Assembly: GCF_947499845.1 (NCBI RefSeq)
Contig: NZ_CANMPM010000022.1
Location: 1 to 41,392, forward strand
Source of the DNA: an uncultured Pseudokineococcus sp.
Lineage (GTDB): Bacteria > Actinomycetota > Actinomycetes > Actinomycetales > Quadrisphaeraceae
DNA length: 41,392 nt
Direction of reading: 5' to 3'
Shown here: piece after piece, positions 35,558 through 41,392 of the stretch
Position numbering within the stretch: position 1 is the first letter of the stretch
Layout of the letters: the number at the start of each line of letters is the position of its first letter
Made by a program: the position numbers and the translations under genes
Notes under the pieces: generated by a model
The model's input: the letters and a program-made list of their open reading frames with translations, nothing else
What the model was told of the DNA's origin: nothing
The model's database searches: none

Positions 35558-38256
35558 TGGACGAGGCCGTGGAGGAGGCGCCGGGCTACCCGCGCCACTG
35601 GGAGGCCGACGTCCTCCTGCGCGACGGGGGCACCGCCCACCTGCGGCCCATCACCCCGGCGGACGCGGAGGCGCTGCAGCGCTTCCACGTGGCGCAGTCG
35701 CCCGAGTCGGTCTACCTGCGCTTCTTCTCCGCGATGCCGCGCCTGTCGGAGCGGGACCTGCGGCGCTTCACCCGCGTCGACCACGTGGACCGCGTGGCCC
35801 TCGTCGCCACCATCGGCGACGACATCGTCGGCATCGGGCGCTTCGACCGCCTGGACGAGGGCGACGGCGGGCGGGCCACCGCGGAGGTGGCGTTCAACAT
35901 CGCCGACGCCCACCAGGGGCGGGGCCTCGGCTCCGTGCTCCTCGAGCACCTCGCCGCGGCGGCGCGGGAGCGGGGCGTGCACCGGTTCGTCGCCGAGGTC
36001 CTCCCGCAGAACCGGCGCATGACGAGCGTCTTCCGGGACGCCGGGTACGAGGTCACCCACGCCTACGACGACGGCGTCGTGACCCTCGGCTTCGACATCG
36101 ACCCGACCGAGCGGTCGCTCGCGGTGACGTCGGCGCGCGAGCACCGCGCCGAGGCGAGCAGCCTCGAGGCGCTCCTGACGCCCCGGTCGGTCGCCGTCGT
36201 GGGCGCCAGCCCGCGCCCCGGCTCCGTCGGGGGCGTCCTGCTGCAGGACCTCGTCCGCGGCGGCTACACCGGGCGCCTGCACGCCGTGCACCCGGAGGCC
36301 GTCGAGGTGGACGGCGTCCGCGCCTCGGCGAGCCTGCAGGTCCTGCCCGAGCCGGTGGACCTCGTCGTCGTGGCCGTGCCGGCGGAGTCCGTGCTCGAGG
36401 TCGTCCGCGACGCGGCCCGGGTCAGCGCCCGCGGCGTCGTCGTCGTCTCCAGCGGGTTCGCGGAGACCGGGCCGGCGGGCCTGGAGCGCCAGCGCGCGCT
36501 CGTGCGGCTCGCCCGCGCCAACGGCATGCGCGTCGTCGGCCCGAACTCCTTCGGGCTCATCAGCACCGCACCGGACCTGCGGCTCAACGCCTCCCTGGCG
36601 CCCGACCTCCCGCCGGAGGGCGCGCTCGGCCTCTTCAGCCAGTCCGGCGCCCTCGGCGTCGCCGTCCTGTCCTCCGCTGCGCGGCGGGGCCTCGGCGTCT
36701 CCAGCTTCGTGTCGGCGGGCAACCGGGCCGACGTCTCGGGCAACGACCTCATGCAGTTCTGGGAGGAGGACCCGCGCACCCGCGTCGTGGGGCTCTACCT
36801 CGAGAGCGTCGGCAACCCGCGCAAGTTCTCGCGCGTCGCCCGGCGGCTCGCGCGCTCCAAGCCCGTCGTCGTCGTGAAGTCCGGCACGACGGGCGGCGCG
36901 CCCCCCGGCCACGCGGTGCGCACCAGCCGCGCCCCCGCCGCGGCCCTCGACGCGATGCTCCGCCAGGCCGGCGTCATCCGGGTGGAGACGATCCACCAGC
37001 TCTTCGACACGGCCCAGCTGCTCGTCGCCCAGCCGCTGCCCGAGGGGCAGCGGGTGGCGGTGGTGGGCAACTCGGCGGCGCTGGGGGCGCTCGCGGCCGG
37101 AGCGCTGGAGAGCTGGGGCCTCGAGGTCCCGGAGCCGCCCCTGTCCGTCCACCCCGAGGCCGACGCCGACGAGTGCGCCCGGGCCGTCGAGGAGGTCTTC
37201 GCCCGCCCGGGCGTCGACGCCGTCGTCGCCTGCTTCGCCCCGCCGCTCGGCGTCGTCGACACGGGTGTGGCCCGGGCGCTCGCCCGCACCGCCGCGGCCT
37301 CCGACCGCACGACGGTCGCCTGCTTCCTCGGCATGCACGGGGTGGAGGAGGCGCTCTCGGCGCCGGGAGCCGACGGGCGGCCGCGGGTCGTGCCCGCCTA
37401 CCCGAGCCCCGAGGACGCGGTGCGCGCGCTCGTCTCCGCCGTGCGCTACGCCCAGTGGCGGCAGCGCGACCCGGGACCCCGCGTGGCCCCCGAGGGCGTC
37501 GACGCCGACGCCGCCCGCGCCGTGGTGGAGGACGCCCTCGCCGGCCTGCCCGCCGACGACGACGGGCGCGTGGCCCTCGAGCTGGGCCCCGCGGCGGCCG
37601 GGCGGCTGCTCGCCTGCTACGGCATCGCGCTGCAGCCCTCGCGGGTCGTCGTCGACGTCGAGGAGGCGCTCGCGGCCGCCGACGACGTCGGGTACCCGCT
37701 GGCGCTGCGCTTCGCCGACCGCGAGCTGCGCCGCCGCCGCGACCTCGGCGGCATGCGCACCGACATCGCGAGCCCGGCCGAGCTGCGGGCCGACTGGGCG
37801 GCCCTGACGTCCCAGCCGGGCGTCGAGGGGCGGCCGGTCCTCGTGCAGGCGATGGCGCCGCCCGGCTCGGCCGTGACGGTGAGCACGATGGAGGACGAGC
37901 TCTTCGGCCCCGTCGTGTCCTTCGGGCTGGCGGGGGACGCCTCCGAGCTGCTCGGCGACGTGGCCCACCGCATCCCGCCGCTGACGACGGGGGACGTGGC
38001 GGACCTCGTCCGCGGGGTCCGCGCGGCGCCGCGCCTCTTCGGCTACCGCGGCAGCCCGCGGCTCGACGTCGCGGCGCTCGAGGACCTGCTGGCGCGCGTC
38101 AGCGTCCTGGCCGACGACCTCCCCGAGCTCGCCGAGGTGGTCCTCAGCCCGGTGGTGGTCTCCCCGCAGGGCCTCAGCGTGCTGCTCGCCCGCGTGCGCC
38201 TCGAGCGCGCGGCGCGGAGGCGCACGGACACGGGCTCGCGGCGCGTCCTGCGCTGA
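35557..38256 (+). CDS. GNAT acetyltransferase / acyl-CoA synthetase (NDP-forming) fusion, Pat-like
   Basis: 899 aa. Residues ~20-180: GNAT domain (HLRPITPADAEALQRFHV, NIADAHQGRGLGSVLLEHLA with the Q/RxxG/A acetyl-CoA loop, VLPQNRRMTSVFRDAGY). Residues ~200-330: CoA-binding Rossmann domain (PRSVAVVGASPRPGSVGGVL). Residues ~340-640: succinyl-CoA-ligase-like domain (VGPNSFGLISTAP, LFSQSGALGVAVLS, VVKSGTTGGAPPGHA). Residues ~650-885: ATP-grasp (LACYGIALQPSRVV, VLVQAMAPPG). This is the GNAT-first order seen in actinobacterial Pat-type protein lysine acetyltransferases, which acetylate acetyl-CoA synthetase. The ATP-grasp metal residues are changed (see findings), so the synthetase half is probably a sensor. 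Confidence 0.9.
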   Translation: MDEAVEEAPGYPRHWEADVLLRDGGTAHLRPITPADAEALQRFHVAQSPESVYLRFFSAMPRLSERDLRRFTRVDHVDRVALVATIGDDIVGIGRFDRLDEGDGGRATAEVAFNIADAHQGRGLGSVLLEHLAAAARERGVHRFVAEVLPQNRRMTSVFRDAGYEVTHAYDDGVVTLGFDIDPTERSLAVTSAREHRAEASSLEALLTPRSVAVVGASPRPGSVGGVLLQDLVRGGYTGRLHAVHPEAVEVDGVRASASLQVLPEPVDLVVVAVPAESVLEVVRDAARVSARGVVVVSSGFAETGPAGLERQRALVRLARANGMRVVGPNSFGLISTAPDLRLNASLAPDLPPEGALGLFSQSGALGVAVLSSAARRGLGVSSFVSAGNRADVSGNDLMQFWEEDPRTRVVGLYLESVGNPRKFSRVARRLARSKPVVVVKSGTTGGAPPGHAVRTSRAPAAALDAMLRQAGVIRVETIHQLFDTAQLLVAQPLPEGQRVAVVGNSAALGALAAGALESWGLEVPEPPLSVHPEADADECARAVEEVFARPGVDAVVACFAPPLGVVDTGVARALARTAAASDRTTVACFLGMHGVEEALSAPGADGRPRVVPAYPSPEDAVRALVSAVRYAQWRQRDPGPRVAPEGVDADAARAVVEDALAGLPADDDGRVALELGPAAAGRLLACYGIALQPSRVVVDVEEALAAADDVGYPLALRFADRELRRRRDLGGMRTDIASPAELRADWAALTSQPGVEGRPVLVQAMAPPGSAVTVSTMEDELFGPVVSFGLAGDASELLGDVAHRIPPLTTGDVADLVRGVRAAPRLFGYRGSPRLDVAALEDLLARVSVLADDLPELAEVVLSPVVVSPQGLSVLLARVRLERAARRRTDTGSRRVLR

Positions 38257-38298
38257 CGCGGGCCCCCGAGGCGCGCTGCGGGAGCGAGCCCGCGGCGA

Positions 38299-39273
38299 TC
38301 AGGTGCCGAGGGCGCGGACCGGGACGCCGAGGCGCCGGAGCTCCTCGGGCGTCCTCGTCGTCAGCAGCCAGTCCCGGTGCACGGGGTCGGCGTGGGGCCG
38401 GTCGTGCTCGACGAGCGCGTCGTCGGTGACGAGCAGGGCCCGGTGGCCCAGTCCGGCGAGCGCGGCCTCGACCGCCGGGACGTCGGCGGCGGGCAGCAGC
38501 TCGAGCAGCAGGTCGGGGCGCGAGGCCTCCAGCAGGCGGCGGCCCGAGCGCAGGACCTCTCCCTCGGCGCCCTCGACGTCGATCTTGGCCACCGTGGGAC
38601 CCGTCCCGCCGGGCGTCCGGTCGAGCAGGGCGTCGAGCGACGTCGTCGGCACGAGGACGCCGTCCGCGACCTCCTCGCCGGTCGAGAGGAAGTCCGGCAG
38701 CGCTGAGCCGCCGCGGCCCGAGGGGACGCGCAGGGTCCCTCCGTCCCGGCCGACCCCGGCGAGGTGGACCTCGACGTGCGGCAGGAGGTCGTTGGCCAGC
38801 AGGTTGTCGAGCAGGGCGACGGCGTTCGCGGGCACGAGCTCGAAGGCGTGCACGCGCGCGGAGGGCTCGGCGAGGGCCGCCACGAGGGAGAAGACCCCGG
38901 TGTAGGCGCCGACGTCGAGGACCGTGCGCGCACCGGGGACGAGGCGGGCGAAGACCTCGAGGGCGAGCTGGTCGGCCGCGCCCGGGCGCCGGCCCCCGCC
39001 CCAGTGGAGCTCCTTGGCGACGACGCACCGGGCGGGGGACAGCATGGTGAACTCGTGGCCGGCGACGCGGCCCCGCACGCGCCGCACCGTCGCCGGGGCG
39101 GGGAGCCGGCTCGCCGCGGCCGTCCCGCTGCGACGCTCGACGACGGCGTGCAGCACCGGGGCGACGAGCGGCGCCGAGGCGGCGCGCTTCACGTGCTTCT
39201 TGGTGCCGTACCAGGAGCGGCGCCGGGCGCTGCGCGCCGCAGGTCCCGCCGTCACGACCGCGTCGTCGTCCAC
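38299..39273 (-). CDS. FkbM family methyltransferase
   Basis: 324 aa from the GTG at 39273, chosen because TACCGT lies 7 nt upstream; the longer frame would add 40 Ala/Pro/Arg residues. The first ~50 residues are basic (ARRRSWYGTKKHVKR). The SAM-binding motif is TVLDVGAYTGVFSLVAALAE, followed by VHAFELVPANAVALLDNLL and later PTVAKIDVEGAEGEVLRSG, LLLELLPAADVP: the FkbM pattern. Such enzymes often O-methylate sugars, but the substrate is not known. It converges on the GNAT fusion and diverges from the DUF5998 gene. Confidence 0.87.
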   Translation of the reverse strand: MDDDAVVTAGPAARSARRRSWYGTKKHVKRAASAPLVAPVLHAVVERRSGTAAASRLPAPATVRRVRGRVAGHEFTMLSPARCVVAKELHWGGGRRPGAADQLALEVFARLVPGARTVLDVGAYTGVFSLVAALAEPSARVHAFELVPANAVALLDNLLANDLLPHVEVHLAGVGRDGGTLRVPSGRGGSALPDFLSTGEEVADGVLVPTTSLDALLDRTPGGTGPTVAKIDVEGAEGEVLRSGRRLLEASRPDLLLELLPAADVPAVEAALAGLGHRALLVTDDALVEHDRPHADPVHRDWLLTTRTPEELRRLGVPVRALGT

Positions 39274-39280
39274 GCGCGCG

Positions 39281-39286
39281 ACGGTA
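39281..39286 (-). promoter_or_regulatory. leaderless -10 (TACCGT) of the FkbM gene
   Basis: On the minus strand TACCGT is followed by 7 nt (CGCGCGC) and the GTG at 39273. A CACGAT box for the divergent gene lies ~50 nt away (39334-39339). Confidence 0.55.
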
Positions 39287-39346
39287 GCCGTGGCCGCCCC
39301 GGCGCGGGGCGCGGGAGCGTCGGCGGCGGGTGGCACGATGCGGGCC

Positions 39347-40030
39347 GTGCCCCCGTCGCGCCCGCCCCGCTCCTCCGGCTCCTCCGGCCGCACCCCCGCC
39401 GGTCGCCGGTCCTCCCCGGCGCCCGGCGACGCGCTGGCGCCCGACCTGCGGCGTGCGGTGGAGCACGCGGGCTACTACCCCGCGCTCGTCGCCGACGTCG
39501 TGGCGGTCGCCCTCGGCGGCGAGGAGGCGCGCGCCCACCTCGTGCACCAGGAGACGACCTTCGACGGCGAGGAGGTCCGCCGCCACGTCACGGTGGTCGT
39601 GCTGACCCCTTCCCGCCTCGTCGTCGCCCACGCCGACGACGGCACCGACCTCGTCGCCGAGGGCTCGGGGTCCCCGCGCGCGCACGCCGCCGCGGCGTCG
39701 ACGGAGGCCGTGCCGCTGCAGCAGGTGCGCTCGGTGCTCCTGTCCCACGTGGTCCAGCGGCCCGACCTCTACCGGGCGGGCGACCCCGCCGCCGAGCTCA
39801 CGGTGACGATCGGGTGGGGCTCCGTGCAGCGCCTGGACCTCGAGCCCGCCTCGTGCGCCGACCCGCAGTGCGACGCCGACCACGGCTACAGCGGCTCGCT
39901 GTCGAGCGACGACGTCGTCCTGCGCGTCAGCGCCGCCGCCGACGGCGCCGACGCCGTCGCCCGGGCCCTGCGCTTCGCCGCCGCCCTCTCGGCCGCCACG
40001 TCCACGGGGCCCGGCCCGGGACCGGCGTGA
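39347..40030 (+). CDS. DUF5998 family protein
   Basis: 227 aa from the GTG at 39347, 7 nt after a CACGAT -10-like box; an ATG at 39338 would add 3 residues. A Pro/Arg/Ser-rich leader of ~25 residues precedes the domain LAPDLRRAVEHAGYYPALVA, DVVAVALGGEEARAHLVHQE, TTFDGEEVRRHVTVVVLTPS, RLVVAHADDG. Cys and His in PASCADPQCDADHGYSGSLS near the C-terminus may be structural or metal-binding. From memory the family is widespread in actinobacteria next to the phosphatase gene that follows. Function unknown. Its stop overlaps the next start by 4 nt. Confidence 0.85.
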   Translation: MPPSRPPRSSGSSGRTPAGRRSSPAPGDALAPDLRRAVEHAGYYPALVADVVAVALGGEEARAHLVHQETTFDGEEVRRHVTVVVLTPSRLVVAHADDGTDLVAEGSGSPRAHAAAASTEAVPLQQVRSVLLSHVVQRPDLYRAGDPAAELTVTIGWGSVQRLDLEPASCADPQCDADHGYSGSLSSDDVVLRVSAAADGADAVARALRFAAALSAATSTGPGPGPA

Positions 40031-41202
40031 ACGGGGGCCGGGGGAGCGGCCGGCCCGAGCCGTCGGGAGCGGGCGGCGCCGTCCGGCCGTCCACGGCCGG
40101 TGCCCTCGCGGACGTGCTGCCGGCCGCGGCCGCGGCGCTGGGCGCTCCTCTGCGTCCGCTGCCGGTCGAGCTGCCCGAGGCCCCCCGCGTCTGCGTCCTC
40201 CTCGTGGACGGCCTCGGGGACCGGCTCCTGCAGGCCGCCGGCCGCTCCGCCGGGTGGCTCGGGGAGCTGCGGTCCGGCGGGGCGCACGTCCTGAGCGCCG
40301 GGCACCCCTCCACGACGGCGACGTCGATGGGCTCCTTCGGGACGGGGCTGCTGCCCGGGGCGCACGGCCTCGTCGGCTACGAGGTGCTCGACCCCGACCG
40401 CGGGGTCCTGCTCAACGAGCTCGCCTGGGACCCGGCCGTCGACCCGCGGGCGTGGCAGCCCGCGCCGACGGTCTTCGAGCACCTCGGCGGGGCCGGCGTC
40501 GCGTGCGTGCAGGTGGGTCCGCCGCACTTCGCGGGCAGCGGCCTCACCGAGGCGGCCCTGCGGGGACCGCGCTACGTGGCCGCCCGCTCCCTGCAGGACC
40601 GGGTGGACGCCGCGGCCTCCGCGGTCCGCAGCGCCCCTCGGGCGCTCGTCTACGTCTACTGGGGCGACCTCGACAAGACCGGCCACGAGTCCGGGTGGCG
40701 CAGCGAGGCGTGGGAGCGCGAGCTCGCGGAGGTCGACCTCGCGGTGCGCCAGCTCGCGCGCCGCCTCCCCGCCGACGCGCTGCTCCTCGTCACGGCCGAC
40801 CACGGGATGGTCGACGTCCCCCTCGGCGCCCGCCTCGACCTCGCCGAGGACGCCGACCTCGCCTACGGGGTCCCGCTGTCGGGCGGGGAGCCCCGGGCAC
40901 CGATGCTCTACTGCGCGCCCGGTGAGGCGGACGCCGTCCTCGCCCGCTGGCGCGAGAGGCTCGGCCCGGACGCCCAGGTGCTCGCCCGTGACGAGGCCGT
41001 CGCCGCCGGCTGGTTCGGCCCCGTCGCCCCGCACGTCCTCCCGCGCATCGGCGACGTCGTCGTCTCCTGCGCGCCGGGCACCTCGGTGCACGACTCGCGG
41101 ACCCAGCGCCCCCAGCTCAAGGGCCTGGTGGGGATGCACGGCGGGCGGACGGACGACGAGACGCACGTGCCGCTCCTCGTCGCCGGCCCGCGCGCCGACT
41201 GA
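40027..41202 (+). CDS. alkaline phosphatase superfamily protein (type I phosphodiesterase / nucleotide pyrophosphatase-like)
   Basis: 391 aa, GTG overlapping the previous stop by 4 nt. Metal and catalytic motifs: VLLVDGLGDRLL (Asp61), the nucleophile Thr in AGHPSTTATSMGSFGTG (~93-107), DLDKTGHESGW, LLVTADHGMVDVP, and the last His in DDETHVPLLV. These are the residues that bind two metal ions in the superfamily. Possible substrates are phosphodiesters or nucleotide sugars. No signal peptide is seen, so it is likely cytoplasmic. Translationally coupled to DUF5998. Confidence 0.88.
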   Translation: MNGGRGSGRPEPSGAGGAVRPSTAGALADVLPAAAAALGAPLRPLPVELPEAPRVCVLLVDGLGDRLLQAAGRSAGWLGELRSGGAHVLSAGHPSTTATSMGSFGTGLLPGAHGLVGYEVLDPDRGVLLNELAWDPAVDPRAWQPAPTVFEHLGGAGVACVQVGPPHFAGSGLTEAALRGPRYVAARSLQDRVDAAASAVRSAPRALVYVYWGDLDKTGHESGWRSEAWERELAEVDLAVRQLARRLPADALLLVTADHGMVDVPLGARLDLAEDADLAYGVPLSGGEPRAPMLYCAPGEADAVLARWRERLGPDAQVLARDEAVAAGWFGPVAPHVLPRIGDVVVSCAPGTSVHDSRTQRPQLKGLVGMHGGRTDDETHVPLLVAGPRAD

Positions 41203-41323
41203 GGAGCCGCACTGCAAGCCGTCTGCTCACTGGCGACGGCGCACGACGCGGCCGTCGTCCCACCTCGTCGCTCAGCTGCCCCGTTGACTGCGGGACGACG
41301 CGCGCCCGTCTGCCTGGAGGAGC

Positions 41324-41392
41324 TCAGAAGGGTGGTGGGCCTTCGCCCCAGCCGCCGTGGTCGGTGCCGTCGGGGTGGGTGGGCGTCGTCGT
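41324..41392 (-). CDS. C-terminal fragment of a minus-strand protein, unknown (partial)
   Basis: A frame open to the right edge on the minus strand ends TPTHPDGTDHGGWGEGPPPF with a TGA at 41326-41324. Mostly GC3 codons, so it looks coding, but only ~22 residues are seen and no family can be named. The 121-nt gap 41203-41323 is slightly AT-richer and shows nothing clear beyond a weak 7-bp hairpin at 41234-41257. Confidence 0.42.
   Translation of the reverse strand, partial: TTTPTHPDGTDHGGWGEGPPPF

Noticed and set aside
32394-38429. Very long open frame of ~2000 codons on the plus strand
   Set aside because: It runs antisense to parC and the nitroreductase and then out of frame through the GNAT fusion. 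Its Arg/Gly/Pro-rich translation and codon bias show that it is a high-GC shadow.
41234-41300. Hairpin or attachment-site-like repeats near the right edge
   Set aside because: Stems are only 7-9 bp with long loops and no integrase or tRNA is nearby.

Overview
The window is a stretch of chromosome from a very high-GC actinobacterium; by eye GC is above 70 % and almost every third codon position is G or C. The gene content is vertically inherited housekeeping. Its order matches two well-known actinobacterial neighbourhoods: HAD phosphatase / tlyA / nadK / recN / steA / mctB(steB) / pyrG / Nudix (Rv1692-Rv1700 in Mycobacterium tuberculosis), and sigA / parE / parC (around hrdB in Streptomyces). 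A Kineosporiales- or Micrococcales-like host would fit, but the genus cannot be fixed from this sequence. No insertion sequence, prophage, CRISPR array or tRNA was seen.

Layout. Positions 1-70 are the 3' end of a 5S rRNA, followed by a strong rrn terminator (81-113). From 403 to 15633 all genes are on the plus strand: an RG-rich TPR protein, a second TPR protein, a HAD phosphatase, a small hypothetical protein, tlyA, nadK, recN, an envelope block (steA, steB/mctB, an MraY/WecA-like protein, murJ, a GT4 glycosyltransferase), then pyrG and an ADP-ribose-type Nudix hydrolase. Many junctions are 4-nt GTGA overlaps, so this is tightly coupled transcription with internal promoters. Region 15698-19317 (minus) is a DNA repair pair: a Pol I-like polymerase translationally coupled to an ATP-dependent DNA ligase. 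Region 19429-24910 holds EcsC-like, DUF1232 and DUF4192 proteins, a SAM-IV riboswitch controlling metX, a Nudix protein and a universal stress protein. Region 25252-34748 carries the primary sigma factor, small membrane and hypothetical proteins, a small zinc-binding protein, topoisomerase IV subunits ParE and ParC, and an APC permease between them. Region 34842-41202 holds a nitroreductase, a GNAT/acyl-CoA-synthetase fusion, an FkbM-type methyltransferase, a DUF5998 protein and an alkaline-phosphatase-superfamily protein. A fragment of one more minus-strand gene runs off the right edge.

Themes. (i) Many genes appear to be leaderless: a TANNNT -10 box lies 6-8 nt upstream of a GTG start. (ii) GTG is the start codon of 28 of the 34 complete genes by my start choices. 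(iii) The SteA/SteB-PNPT-MurJ-GT4 block looks like a cell-division / envelope-precursor module and is the best candidate for an incompletely described system. (iv) Several enzymes carry degenerate domains: the Pol I exonuclease domain, the ATP-grasp half of the GNAT fusion, and the missing His loop of the MraY-like protein.
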